Shown: positions 24,814-35,235, numbered from the stretch's first letter. The stretch is DNA of 64,000 nt from UBA3263 sp964586765 (GCA_964586765.1 CAZPHN010000004.1:39366-103365), one strand, 5' to 3'. Numbers and translations are program-made. Notes: generated from the letters alone by a model not told the origin.

Positions 24814-26109
24814 ATGCAAGTAAAAACAGGTAAAGGAACAATCTCGATGATGGTTGTCCTCGCAATCTGGTCTCTGTCGCTTGCCGTCGATCTTCCCGGT
24901 TTGGCAGTGACTCCTATTGAGGGAAGTTTGCGTTCTATCTTCCCCGACGCTACTGATTTTAAAATCCAGTTGCTGACCGTGCTCCCTAATTTGGTGATTA
25001 TCCCCTTCGTGCTTCTTTCAGGTAAACTCTCCGAAAGTAAGCATAAGGTAGCGGTTATCACTCTCGGTACTGTTGCTTACATCATTGCCGGTGTATGGTC
25101 AATTTTCTGTAACTCACTTTCGGGCTTGATTTGGCTCAGCTGTCTGCTTGGTGCAGGTTGCGGTCTTATCCTCCCGTTCTCAACCGGTCTTATCGCCGAC
25201 GTATTTACCGGCAAGTACCGTATGAAACAGATGGGTATTATCTCCGCTATCGGTAACATTGCCCTTGTGCTCGCTACCTTCGCTGTCGGTTTCCTCGTAG
25301 CTGGTAATCTCGAACACACTTGGCACCGCGCCTTCTTCGTATACCTTATCCCGGTTCTGTCGCTGATTTTGATTCCGTTCCTTAACAAGATTCCTAAATC
25401 AGACTATCAGTCAGACGCTCAGCCTGCTCAGGCAAGTCAGACTAATCAGACCAGTCAGACCAGTCAGGCTACCGTGCCCGCAGTTGACGCCGACGGTTTC
25501 TCAACCAAGGGTCAGACAGTCAAGGGTGGTTTCTACGTAGGACGTACCGTATGGTTGCTTCTCGCATACTTCTTCTTCGTGTTCGTTACCTGTATCCCCT
25601 CTTATTACTTGCCTAATATGTCGTGGATTTCTACTGAAGATGCTTCGACCATGACCTCGGTATTCTACTTTGCCATGTTCGTAATCGGTCTGGCACTGAC
25701 TCCTGTAATGAAGATGTTCCGTCGTACTACCTTCATTGCCGCCACCGCCATGATTCTTATCAGCTTCGTGATGTTTATCTTCACCAAGTCCGTTGCCTCC
25801 TATATTATAGCTGCTGCCCTTTGCGGTCTTGGTAACGGTATCGCCCAGCCTATCTTCTACACCAAGGCTACCGAAGTTGTCACCACTGACAGCAAGTCGA
25901 CCCTCTCGCTTGCCTACCTTCAGGTTGCCAACTATGTAGCCATCTCTATGGTCCCTGTGATTATCGGCTTCGGTGAAAAGATTTTCCACACCACCTCAAC
26001 CCTGTTCCCGTTCATCTTCGTAGGCGTAGCAACCGCCATCGTGATGGTCTTCGTAATCATCCGCTCACGCAACTTCGTCTTCGGAATGTCGAAGAACTAC
26101 TACGAATAA
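24814..26109 (+). CDS. MFS transporter between glutaminase and asparaginase
   Basis: A 431-residue membrane protein with about twelve hydrophobic segments and the MFS signature (LLGAGCGLILPFSTGLIADVFTGKYRMKQMG). The central cytoplasmic loop (about residues 195-235) contains a Gln/Ser/Thr stretch built from 9-bp repeats. Its place between genes for glutaminase and asparaginase suggests it moves glutamine, asparagine or their products, but the family does not tell the substrate. Codon use is strongly biased, as in highly expressed neighbours. Confidence 0.8.
   Translation: MQVKTGKGTISMMVVLAIWSLSLAVDLPGLAVTPIEGSLRSIFPDATDFKIQLLTVLPNLVIIPFVLLSGKLSESKHKVAVITLGTVAYIIAGVWSIFCNSLSGLIWLSCLLGAGCGLILPFSTGLIADVFTGKYRMKQMGIISAIGNIALVLATFAVGFLVAGNLEHTWHRAFFVYLIPVLSLILIPFLNKIPKSDYQSDAQPAQASQTNQTSQTSQATVPAVDADGFSTKGQTVKGGFYVGRTVWLLLAYFFFVFVTCIPSYYLPNMSWISTEDASTMTSVFYFAMFVIGLALTPVMKMFRRTTFIAATAMILISFVMFIFTKSVASYIIAAALCGLGNGIAQPIFYTKATEVVTTDSKSTLSLAYLQVANYVAISMVPVIIGFGEKIFHTTSTLFPFIFVGVATAIVMVFVIIRSRNFVFGMSKNYYE
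25435..25470 (+). repeat. Four 9-bp in-frame repeats in the MFS gene
   Basis: Units related to AGTCAGACC encode repeated Ser-Gln-Thr/Asn-Gln-Thr in the central loop of the carrier. Copy number can change without breaking the frame. Confidence 0.7.
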
Positions 26110-26118
26110 AGTCTCAAC

Positions 26119-26159
26119 TCGGAGTTCTCGGAGCACTCAGAGCTTCCGGAGAACTCCGA
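26119..26159. repeat. Hairpin of the TCGGAGTTCTC type after the MFS gene
   Basis: TCGGAGTTCTC (26119-26129) pairs perfectly with GAGAACTCCGA (26149-26159). A related hairpin with the same CGGAGTTC core follows valS at 38776-38824. No T run follows, so it may act in RNA stability or be a dispersed repeat. Confidence 0.6.
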
Positions 26160-26162
26160 TTT

Positions 26163-26206
26163 CCCTAAACCCTAAACTATAAACCCTAAACACTAAACTA
26201 TAAACT
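26163..26206. repeat. CCCTAAA/ACTATAA short-unit repeat before asparaginase gene
   Basis: Tandem 7-base units (CCCTAAA and close variants such as CACTAAA and CTATAAA) fill the 44 bases just before the ansA start. Confidence 0.7.
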
Positions 26207-26211
26207 CTCTC

Positions 26212-27237
26212 ATGAAACCTCGTATACTGATTATTTATACCGGTGGTACAATCGGTATGGTCGAGACCGCCAACGGTCTCCAACCTTTTGACTTCTCTCA
26301 CTTGATGGACAATGTTCCCAAAATCGGAAACCTTGGCTACGACATTGAGAGCGTCCAGTTCCCGCAGCCTATTGACTCTTCAAATATGAACCCCACATAC
26401 TGGGGGCAGATTGTAAAGGATATTGCCGACCGCTATGATGACTTTGACGGTTTTGTAGTCCTTCACGGCACGGATACTATGGCATATACCGCTTCGGCTC
26501 TTGCCTTCATGCTCCGCAATCTGCGTAAGCCTGTTGTCATTACCGGTTCGCAGCTGCCTATCGGCGATACCCGTGAGGACGGTACCGAAAACCTTATCTC
26601 AGCCCTGATGGTCGCTGCCGCCAAGGATGAAAACGGCGACCCGATGATTCAGGAGGTTGTAATCTCCTTCCAAGACTACATTGTGCGCGGCGTCCGCTCA
26701 ACCAAGTTTACCTCAACCGGCTTCCACGCCTTTGAGAGCTTCAACTATCCTAATCTCGGCACCATTGACCTTCATATCGATTACAACAAACCTTATCTGC
26801 TCCGACCCTCAACGTCGCTGCCCCTCGACCCGTTCTATGCCATGGATCCGTCAGTCCTTGTCATGTGGCTCTATCCGGGCATAACCGAGGACGTTGTCAA
26901 GGCTCAGCTCGCCACTCCCGGAATCAAGGCTGTAATTCTGCGCACCTTTGGTGCCGGCAATGCGCCCACCGAGCAGTGGTTCCTCAATGCCCTGACCGAT
27001 GCCGTAGGTCGCGGACTGATAATATTCAACGTAACCCAGTGTCTTAACGGTGGCGATGAACAGAAACGCTACTATACCGGCGATATGCTTGCAAAGGCAG
27101 GCGTTATTTCCGGCTACGACATTACCGTCGAGGCTGCCGTTACAAAGATGATGTATCTGCTTGGCTCCGGAATGTCAGCCGACCAGATTAAACAGTATCT
27201 TACCACTGACATTGTCGGCGAAATGACCGTCGATTAA
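26212..27237 (+). CDS. ansA: Type I (cytoplasmic) L-asparaginase
   Basis: The 341-residue product starts MKPRILIIYTGGTIGMVET, with the first catalytic threonine in YTGGTIG and the second in VVLHGTDTMAYTASAL, both standard for bacterial asparaginases; GSQLPIGDTREDG follows. There is no signal peptide, so it is the cytoplasmic AnsA type that turns asparagine into aspartate and ammonia. It is the third gene after glutaminase and an MFS carrier and ends in a strong terminator. Confidence 0.93.
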   Translation: MKPRILIIYTGGTIGMVETANGLQPFDFSHLMDNVPKIGNLGYDIESVQFPQPIDSSNMNPTYWGQIVKDIADRYDDFDGFVVLHGTDTMAYTASALAFMLRNLRKPVVITGSQLPIGDTREDGTENLISALMVAAAKDENGDPMIQEVVISFQDYIVRGVRSTKFTSTGFHAFESFNYPNLGTIDLHIDYNKPYLLRPSTSLPLDPFYAMDPSVLVMWLYPGITEDVVKAQLATPGIKAVILRTFGAGNAPTEQWFLNALTDAVGRGLIIFNVTQCLNGGDEQKRYYTGDMLAKAGVISGYDITVEAAVTKMMYLLGSGMSADQIKQYLTTDIVGEMTVD

Positions 27238-27262
27238 AAACTGAATAAAATCTCCGTTTAGA

Positions 27263-27297
27263 GGGGAGCTTTCGCCAAAAGTCGGCGAAAGCTCCCC
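27263..27297 (+). terminator. Terminator of the glsA-MFS-ansA unit
   Basis: A 14-bp perfect stem (27263-27276 with 27284-27297) with a seven-base loop, followed by TTGTGTT. Confidence 0.85.
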
Positions 27298-27332
27298 CTT
27301 GTGTTATAAAATGCTGATTTTGGGACAAGGGC

Positions 27333-27363
27333 TTGGAGGTTTGGGAAAATTTTTGTAAATTTG
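27333..27363 (+). promoter_or_regulatory. Promoter of the frameshifted secreted-protein gene
   Basis: TTG (27333-27335), 20 bases, TAAATTTG (27356-27363), 44 bases before the ATG at 27407. Its perfect form argues that translation is meant to begin at 27407. Confidence 0.8.
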
Positions 27364-27406
27364 CCGCGCCTATTATTGTATAATCACTAATAAATCTTTC
27401 ATAAAA

Positions 27407-30400
27407 ATGAAAAAGTTCTATTTACTCGGCGGAATGGCTGTTGCTACTGCATTGATTGCAGCCGCAACCACTTTCCCCACCTCCTTCCCCGGTCAAACCG
27501 GCGAAGTGACCTACGCCGACGCGGCACCCAAGCCGAAATTGCCGGTCTCCCTACTCCCTATAGCAGCACTCCTGCTGTGAGTGGTGCATTGGCTCCCGGT
27601 TGGTCTGTTATTAACCATACCGAAGCTGGAAATGATAAATATTGGAGTGCAAGTGGTACAGATATGACACTTAGCTATCACAGAAATTATCCTAAGGATG
27701 ACTATCTTATTTCTCCGCAAATACAATTTGAAGCCGGTGTTGAGTATGTGATTTCATATACTTGGAAAGGTGGTAGTTCAAGTTACCCGGAAAAGGTTTC
27801 GGTATACCTTTCGCCCTCTAACACTGATGTCAGCATAATTAAATCATCCACCTGCCTTTATAATGCAGATGTAGATGGTAACCTTATGTTAAGTAGTGCT
27901 ACAAAAATTACCAAAAAGATTACTCCAAGCGAATCTGCCGGTCTGTATGTTGTGTTTTATGCTTATACTGATCAAGATAAGCTGTCAATTACGGTTAGTG
28001 ACCTTATGGTTGCTAAGAATGAGTTTGCTCCTGCCGGTGTTACCGGTTTGAAAGCAACCCCTGGAGCAAATCGCGAATTGTCATGCAAACTTGAGTGGAC
28101 TTTGCCCACCAATGACATTTTTGGCATAGCCATTCCTGAAGATAAGCCTATCACTGAAGTAAAGGTTTATCGTGATGGAAAGTTGGTTGAAAACACGAAT
28201 CTTGATGGAACAGCAACCTCCTTTACTGACACAGAATCAACCGGTTTGACCTCTGGTAAACACACTTATGGCGTTTCTGTAGTGGCCGGTGACGTTGAGG
28301 GTGCCCAAACTCAAGTTGGTCCCACTGCTTATGTTGGTCCGATTACCCCGTTTAATCTACCCGTTAATTTGTCAATTAACTCAGCCGATGATTTTGGTCT
28401 GTGGACCACCGCCAAGGGTACTTCTTCAACTGATGATAAAGATTGGACATATTCAACCTCTCATTTTGCAGAATACTCGGGTAAATATCATGCTACTGAC
28501 GATAGCTATTTAATTTCAGCTCCCGTAATTATCAGTGAAGCCGGTTACTATCGTTTCAATTTGGAGATTAGCAAGAATAACGCAAACTTTGAGATGAATG
28601 TTACGCTCGAAATGGGCGAATCGGCAGACCCCTCTGCTCTGTCTCCTATTTGCGATGCTTTTGACCTGCCCAACGATGCAAGCTCCAGTCCCTCTCCCTT
28701 TAAGACTGTTAATCGTGACATCAAGATTGAAACCCCCGGAACTTACTATTTCGCAATTCACGGCAACTCTTATTACAGCGGGGGTAATGGTATTAAATTC
28801 CGTTCGCTTTCAATTGAAAAGACAAGCCTTTGCCCGAATCCCGTAACCGACTTGACCGCGAAACCTGATGCAAATGAGGACCTGAAGGTAAATATTAGTT
28901 GGACTAATCCCACCAAGAGCACGAGCGGTGAAACTCTTGCTGACTCAGATTATCAAGTAGAAATCTATCTTAATGATGACAAGGATCCAGTCAAGACTGT
29001 TGACGGCGGAGTTAAAGAAGCAACCATTGAAGTCCCTGAAGCCCAGGTATACACGGTTACTGTTAAGGCTGTAGGAACTAACGGTGGTGCAATTGCCCCC
29101 GAATTTCCATCGGTTAAGACCACGTGGGTTGGACCGCGCACCGTACCTGTACCTTATACAACCGAATTTGCTGAAGAAGATGGCACTCGTGTTATTTGGG
29201 AATCTCACAACCTTAACAACGATAAGGTTGGGTTTACCCTCGGTAAATACAACTACAACCCGTATTACTGCTATTTTGAACTGAAGGGCGGCGATGGTGC
29301 CAAGGACTATCTTGTTTCTCCGGTATTTGATCTCACTGCTGGGCTCTATAAGGTCAACGTGGGGGCAACCGGTAGTTATGGTCGCGTTCGCAATCCGATT
29401 ATCGGTCTTATTAAGAACGGTACGTTCAACTCTGAAAACGTTAGTTCAAATTTCGTAGAGTTTAAGCAACTTGGTGAAGTTGAGGGTTCTTCTATCATTG
29501 AGTCATCCTTTACTTTCCAAATCACTGAACCCGGTAAGTATCAGATTGTCTACGGTATTGAAGATACAAATAATAGCGAGTTCAGACTCCGCACTTTCTC
29601 TATTGCACCTGAAGAAGCTACTCCGGCCGACGTTACTGACCTGAAGGCGGAAATTAGTGAAACGAAGGAAAATACTGTTGAGCTCAGTTGGACCAACCCT
29701 TCGAAGATTTATGACACCGACTATAACCTTTCTTCAATCGGCGGTGTTGTGATTATGCGTGATGGCGAGGAAATTGCCACTTTGTCGGAAGGTTTGACTC
29801 CCGGAACCGCGGCTTCGTATACTGACGAAAACGTAGATGCTGGCGTTCACACCTACACCGTATATGTAACTCTTAATGGTAAGGGTCACATCGGCGAATA
29901 TCCCTCGGTTAGTACAAGCTGGATTGGCGGCGGACTCACCGTAGGTGAAGCCGGTATCCACCATGAAGGAGCTGTTTTCCCGGGGTGGACTACTGAAGAC
30001 GTAGACGGCAATAATGGAGTAGAAGGCGTATACTCATGGAAATATAGTGACAATGGTTATTGGCAGCTGGATGTGAAGTCATATAATGAAACCAGAACGA
30101 ATAATGACTATTTGGTCTCTTGCCCCATCAAGGTAGAAAAGAATGCCATATATAAGGTTACTTATGACTATAGACCGCCGTCGTCAGGCTATAGTCAGTC
30201 TAAAGCATGCACCATGTCAATCAAGATGGGCTCTGACGCTGACCATAAGAACTTTGCCGAAGTCAGTCAGTTGCCTTTTGTGGCAAATCAATCTCAATGG
30301 ACCGTTGCTCACCATTCATTCTATTTTGCAGTGGGTCCTGATAAAGAACAAACTGAGCCCGAAGACCAAATTATGACTCTCGCAGAAGGTGACCCGACAC

Positions 30401-30657
30401 CGGAAGAACTATATGCTCAGGCTGCTAAGGTACAGGAAGGAGATAATCGTATTGCTATTCATGCCAATAGCACTACCGGTGGTCAGATTCGCGGCTTCCA
30501 CGTTGAGAAGGTTGCTGCCTTTGACCCGACCACCGAGATTGAGGAAGTTGGCATTGACAGCACTGTCAAGAGCATTTACGACCTCAACGGCCGCAAGTTG
30601 AATGCACCTACTAAGGGTATCAACATTATCAATGGTCAAAAGGTCATCGTAAAGTAA
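27407..30657 (+). CDS. Secreted choice-of-anchor-J/FN3 protein, reading frame broken near its N-terminus
   Basis: The ATG at 27407 opens a signal-peptide frame (MKKFYLLGGMAVATALIAAA...) that ends at a TGA at 27578-27580, while the 1026-residue body is open in the -1 frame from at least 27577 to 30657. Reading AAPK and then shifting at about 27526-27534 into AEIAGLPTPYSSTPAVSGALAPGW joins them, as if one base, probably an A, were missing. The body has at least four repeats of an anchor-J/jelly-roll domain (PFNLPVNLSINSADDFGLW..., PVPYTTEFAEEDGTRVIW...) alternating with FN3 domains (VTDLTAKPDANEDLKVNISWTNP). The end, IEEVGIDSTVKSIYDLNGRKL...IINGQKVIVK, is like a type IX secretion sorting tail. 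Function: surface or secreted binding protein. It may be a pseudogene or a base error. Confidence 0.75.
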
Positions 30658-30687
30658 ACACCTGACTATAACTTACTAACCTGACTG

Positions 30688-30732
30688 AAACGGACAGCCT
30701 ACCCCGAAAGAAAGGGGAGGCTGTTCCGTTTT
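30688..30732 (+). terminator. Terminator between the two large secreted-protein genes
   Basis: AAACGGACAGCCTACCCC pairs, with small bulges, with GGGGAGGCTGTTCCGTTTT around GAAAGAAA, ending in T-rich sequence. Confidence 0.85.
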
Positions 30733-30772
30733 CGGCGTTAAAAAGAGAATACATAAACCAATCTATAAAAAA

Positions 30773-33700
30773 ATGAACAGAATCAAGTCTATTCTTGGCG
30801 TATTGCTGCTCGGAGCGACCGTTACCCCGACATGGGGCGCGGGTCCGGCGGCTCTGCGTAAGGCTCCGGAGGCGTTGACTCCGCCGGAACCGGCAACGGT
30901 GCTCTGTGGCATTATGGTGAGCAATGATAACTGGACGTCGACTGATGAAGCCGGGGTCTACACCATCGAGGTGAAGCCCGACGGCGCAATCAAGTGTCTC
31001 CACCGGAGTGCCGACATGGCTAACACTGCCGCAGCATTGCTCCATAATAATATAATGTATACGGTAACCGCCTCAATAGAGGATGGTTGCTATTATAACC
31101 AGTTCTCACCCTCGGACTGGAAGCGCACCTCACATGAGGCAATCGATGAAATCAACGTTCCCTCCGACTTGACCTATGACCCCGTAAGCGGCAAGACCAT
31201 AGGCGGATTCTGGAACAGCGATTACGGCGGTTATTCAATCATCGCCTCGTTCGGACTGGGCGATGCCGAATATTCGCCTTTGGTCGGCTACTGGGATGAG
31301 CGCGATTACCGTATGTTTGCCGCCACACCTGACGGAACGGTATATACCATTTTCAGTTACGGTCGCTTAGGTAAGATTAACGTAACCAACCGTAAGGCAA
31401 ACGAACCTATAATCACCTCAATCGGCACCATAAAGCTAAGCGACGGATTCTCTCCTGAAAATAAACTGATGGAGGGCTATGTTTCCTCAATGACTTATGA
31501 TGCGGCAAATGACCGCCTTCTTGCCGTGATAGCGGCTTTGAATGAGAAGCGTGTCAATGGCGAATGGGTTAAGACTTGGGGCTCGTTTTTAGTCTCGATT
31601 GACCCCAAGACGGCGGCTTGTACCGAAATCCGGCGGATGCCGGGCAATGCCTGCTTTGCCGGTATTTATGTGATGGAGGCGGTGACAGACCCGATGGCTC
31701 CCGCTGCGGCAAGCGGTCTTGCAGTAGTCCCCGCTGCTGACAATCCCCTTAAGGGTACGGTTTCATTTTCGGTGCCCACCGTGACCTTTGGCGGCGCGGC
31801 GTTGACGGAAAAAGTCATGGCTATTGTCGACGTCAACGGCTCGCAGAGCGTACATGGTTATTACTCTGCCGGCGAGACGGTTGAAATTCCCGTTGACTTC
31901 GCCGAGGGCGACAATACTGTCAGAGTCACCCTTGCAACTGACGCCCTTCGCGGCGAGTCAGTCGAAAAGAGCATCTATGCGGGCGAGGATATGCCTCAGT
32001 CCGTGAGCAACGTTAGCCTGACCATTGATGGCGGAGTGGCAACTCTCAGCTGGGACGCTCCCGCCGGTGGCGCGAACGGCGGAGCAATCATTCCCGCCAA
32101 TGTCCGCTATACTGTTACGCGTATGCCTGAGAATAAGGTCGTAGCTACAAATATCGCTGAAACCTCACTGACTGACAGCGAGCTGCCTCAGACCGCCCGC
32201 GCCATTTACTATACCGTAAAGGCTTCGAACTCCAAGGGAGAGGCTCCGGCTGTCGAGTCAAACCGCGTGCCTGCTGCCGGTTCGTTCGGCGTTCCGTTCA
32301 CAGAGACGTTTGATTCTGCCGACGATTTCGCTCTATGGACTGTAATCGACCCCAACGGCGGTCCCACATGGGCGTTTAACGACGGTCAGGCTGATTATCT
32401 CAACAATCCCGGTCTGATTGAGGGCGACGACTGGCTTGTCAGTCCCGCAATCAGCCTTGAAGAGGGAAAATCATACAAACTCCACTATGAATACCGCACC
32501 GGCGGCTATAACAAGGCGGAGAACTTTGAAATCAAAGCAGGTACAGCCATCTCGCCCGAGGCAATGACCGTTGAGGTGGCTTCCCACAAGGGTGTCACTA
32601 ACACGAAATATACCGCCGCCGAGGCATCATTTAAAGCCACTGAGAGCGGAAAATGGTACATTGGTGTGCATTATGTAGGTCCGGCAGCGAATTATCGCCT
32701 GCTGATTGACAATATCAGCCTTACCGAGTTTGACGGCAGAGTTCCCGCTACGGTCAGCGACCTCACCGTAACTCCCGCCGAACCCGGCAGCCTGAATGTG
32801 GAGGTTAGCTTTACCGTACCGACCCGCGACGCCGACGGCAATGCCCTGACCAGCGTCTCAAAGGCTGAGCTTTATCGCGAGGACGTTTCATCGACCGAGC
32901 CTGTCAAGGTGTTTACCGACATTACGCCCGGAATGAAGCTTACGTTTGACGATACCGTTGGCAAGGCTGGAGTCTACTCATATGTAGCTAAAGTCTATAA
33001 TGCGAATGAGGCAGGCGTTGCCGCATCCGTAGCCACCTTCATTGGCGAAGATAAGCCCGCGGCTCCCACCGCGCTTACCGTCACCGAGGAGGGCGGACAC
33101 CCCGTGGTCAACTGGACCGCCCCCGCTGTGGGCGATAACGGCGGATGGTTTGACCCCGCCAAGCTTTCATATCTCGTTTACCGCAACGCTACCAAGGTAG
33201 GCGAGGGTGTGACCGCCACCACCTTTGTTGATGAGGCATATAAGGTTCCGACCGACCGTCAGGACGCTGTCACTTACATTGTTATTTCATGTTATGACGG
33301 AGTGTCGGCTCGCGGCGCGCAGACCGATGCAACCGTAGTTGGCGCAGCCTATAAGGCTCCCATCGCCGAGACCTTCCCCGAAGCGGGCATGAATTATTAC
33401 CCGTGGCTTGCCCAGAGCTTCATGGCTCCCACCTATGCGTGGACCCTTGAGACCTCAGGCGTCAGCACCGTGGTTGCGGACCATAGCGGCGACCGCGGAC
33501 TTGCGTGCTTCTATGCCGTAGGTGAGAAGATAGGAACTGTATCTTATTTCTATTCGCCTAAATTTGACATTTCGGAGCTTACCGCGCCGGTTCTGTCATT
33601 CTATATGTATCATACACCCTCGGTTGAAGGCAACGGTTCGTTGCAGCTTGCCGTCTCCGTCGGCGGGGCTGATTTTGTCAATGTAGGCGAGCCAATCGCA

Positions 33701-35158
33701 CGCTCCGAGGGCGAGGCTGACGGCTGGGTCCGCCACACTCTCGCGCTCGACGCCTACAAGGGCGCGAAGGACTTCCGCATCTGCTTTGCAGGAACCGGCG
33801 ACGCTGCCGCCAATATCTTTATTGATGACGTTAAGATTGATAATATCGAACAGCGCGACGCCGCTATCGCCTCCTTCTCGGCTCCCGCTCGCGTAGCCGC
33901 CGGTCAGCCGTTTGCTGTTGAAGTGGCTATTGAAAATGTGGGTATCGACGCTCTCAGCGGTCTGACGCTCGAGGTTAGCGACGGCACCGGTGTTGTCGCT
34001 ACCAAGACCGGCATCGACGTAGCCGCTAACGAGACTGTCAGCGTTGACCTTGACGTTGAGTTCGCTACCGAAGGCAGCCGCACGCTTACCGCCTCAATCA
34101 GCGGTGACTCCAATACAGGCAACAACAGCGCGACTGCGGTTGTCAAGATTGTCACCCCCGTGGTTCCCTCCGTATCCGGACTTGAGGCAACCGTTAGCGG
34201 CGATGATGTCACCCTCCGCTGGAAGGCTCCGTCGGAGCGCGGCGCGGTTACCGACGATGTCGAGTCATACAAGGACTGGGCTATTGACGGCATAGGCGAA
34301 TGGACAATGTTTGACGGCGAATATGCTCCTACCGTTTACATCAACAAGGACCTCGGACAGTATGCCAACGCTACCGACCGCAAGGCATTCCAAGTATGTA
34401 ACGCCTCGACCCTTGGAATTGACATCTGGGAGGAGGGCAAGCCTCATTCCGGAAACAAGATGTTTATGGCTGTCGCTTCCGTTGGATATGTTAACAATGA
34501 CTGGCTCATTTCGCCGCGACTCAACGGCGCGGAGCAGTGGATTTCATTCTTTGCCCGCTCGTTTACCATTCAGAATGTAAATCCCGAGCGCATGAAGGTA
34601 TGGTATTCAACCACTGATACCGATCCGGTCAACTTTACCGCCCTGACCGCAAATTATATCGAACTTGGCGCAACTTGGCTCGAATATCGCTTCCTCCTTC
34701 CCGAAGGCGCGCGTTATTTCGCCATAAACTGCGTCAGCGACGATTCATTTGCCATGTTTGTCGATGATTTGACGTTTAATGACATGTCCGTGCCTGTATG
34801 GACCCTTACCGGCTATGAAGTGACATGCGACGGCGAAACCATCGCCACTGTTACCGAGCCTACGTTCACCCACGCTAACGGCGGGGGCAAGTATGCAGTG
34901 CGTCCGGTCTATGCCGAGGGTGTCGGCAGCTTCTGCGAGGCTCTTGACGTAAATCAGCTGTCAATCGCTTCTGTCGGCGCGGGCGTGAGCGTCACCACCG
35001 TTCCCGGCGCAATCATTGTCAAGGGAGCTGACGGCGACGTTTCCGTCACCAACATGGCGGGCATCACCTTCACCACTTCCGCGGGTACGATTCCCGTTTC
35101 ACTGGGTGTTTACCTCGTAACCGTCAATACCTCGACCTTCAAAGTCATCGTAAAATAA
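30773..35158 (+). CDS. Large secreted choice-of-anchor-J/FN3 protein
   Basis: A 1461-residue protein with signal peptide MNRIKSILGVLLLGATVTPTWGAG. Residues about 40-300 look like a beta-propeller (AATPDGTVYTIFSYGRLGKINV). Three anchor-J/jelly-roll domains begin near 505 (PFTETFDSADDFALWTVID), 862 (PIAETFPEAGMNYYPW) and 1163 (ESYKDWAIDGIGEWTMFD), separated by FN3 domains and a CARDB-like segment near 1040-1120. The C-terminus (VTNMAGITFTTSAGTIPVSLGVYLVTVNTSTFKVIVK) is a sorting-type beta domain shared with the gene just upstream (both end in VIVK). Likely exported to the surface by a type IX-like route to bind or degrade host or dietary polymers; no catalytic domain was recognised. Confidence 0.8.
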   Translation: MNRIKSILGVLLLGATVTPTWGAGPAALRKAPEALTPPEPATVLCGIMVSNDNWTSTDEAGVYTIEVKPDGAIKCLHRSADMANTAAALLHNNIMYTVTASIEDGCYYNQFSPSDWKRTSHEAIDEINVPSDLTYDPVSGKTIGGFWNSDYGGYSIIASFGLGDAEYSPLVGYWDERDYRMFAATPDGTVYTIFSYGRLGKINVTNRKANEPIITSIGTIKLSDGFSPENKLMEGYVSSMTYDAANDRLLAVIAALNEKRVNGEWVKTWGSFLVSIDPKTAACTEIRRMPGNACFAGIYVMEAVTDPMAPAAASGLAVVPAADNPLKGTVSFSVPTVTFGGAALTEKVMAIVDVNGSQSVHGYYSAGETVEIPVDFAEGDNTVRVTLATDALRGESVEKSIYAGEDMPQSVSNVSLTIDGGVATLSWDAPAGGANGGAIIPANVRYTVTRMPENKVVATNIAETSLTDSELPQTARAIYYTVKASNSKGEAPAVESNRVPAAGSFGVPFTETFDSADDFALWTVIDPNGGPTWAFNDGQADYLNNPGLIEGDDWLVSPAISLEEGKSYKLHYEYRTGGYNKAENFEIKAGTAISPEAMTVEVASHKGVTNTKYTAAEASFKATESGKWYIGVHYVGPAANYRLLIDNISLTEFDGRVPATVSDLTVTPAEPGSLNVEVSFTVPTRDADGNALTSVSKAELYREDVSSTEPVKVFTDITPGMKLTFDDTVGKAGVYSYVAKVYNANEAGVAASVATFIGEDKPAAPTALTVTEEGGHPVVNWTAPAVGDNGGWFDPAKLSYLVYRNATKVGEGVTATTFVDEAYKVPTDRQDAVTYIVISCYDGVSARGAQTDATVVGAAYKAPIAETFPEAGMNYYPWLAQSFMAPTYAWTLETSGVSTVVADHSGDRGLACFYAVGEKIGTVSYFYSPKFDISELTAPVLSFYMYHTPSVEGNGSLQLAVSVGGADFVNVGEPIARSEGEADGWVRHTLALDAYKGAKDFRICFAGTGDAAANIFIDDVKIDNIEQRDAAIASFSAPARVAAGQPFAVEVAIENVGIDALSGLTLEVSDGTGVVATKTGIDVAANETVSVDLDVEFATEGSRTLTASISGDSNTGNNSATAVVKIVTPVVPSVSGLEATVSGDDVTLRWKAPSERGAVTDDVESYKDWAIDGIGEWTMFDGEYAPTVYINKDLGQYANATDRKAFQVCNASTLGIDIWEEGKPHSGNKMFMAVASVGYVNNDWLISPRLNGAEQWISFFARSFTIQNVNPERMKVWYSTTDTDPVNFTALTANYIELGATWLEYRFLLPEGARYFAINCVSDDSFAMFVDDLTFNDMSVPVWTLTGYEVTCDGETIATVTEPTFTHANGGGKYAVRPVYAEGVGSFCEALDVNQLSIASVGAGVSVTTVPGAIIVKGADGDVSVTNMAGITFTTSAGTIPVSLGVYLVTVNTSTFKVIVK

Positions 35159-35171
35159 TCACTAATCTCAT

Positions 35172-35224
35172 AAAACAAATACGCCCCGAATTTCATATGC
35201 TGGATTTCGGGGCGTATTTGTTTT
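35172..35224. terminator. Bidirectional terminator between convergent genes
   Basis: A 19-bp perfect stem (35172-35190 with 35206-35224), with A and T runs on the two sides, serving the secreted-protein gene on the plus strand and the Abi gene on the minus strand. Confidence 0.92.
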
Positions 35225-35235
35225 ATATCGGATAT

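Noticed and set aside
27526..27534. Programmed -1 frameshifting at the secreted-protein gene
   Set aside because: No X XXY YYZ slippery heptamer in the needed phase and no stem-loop just downstream was seen; a lost base is simpler.
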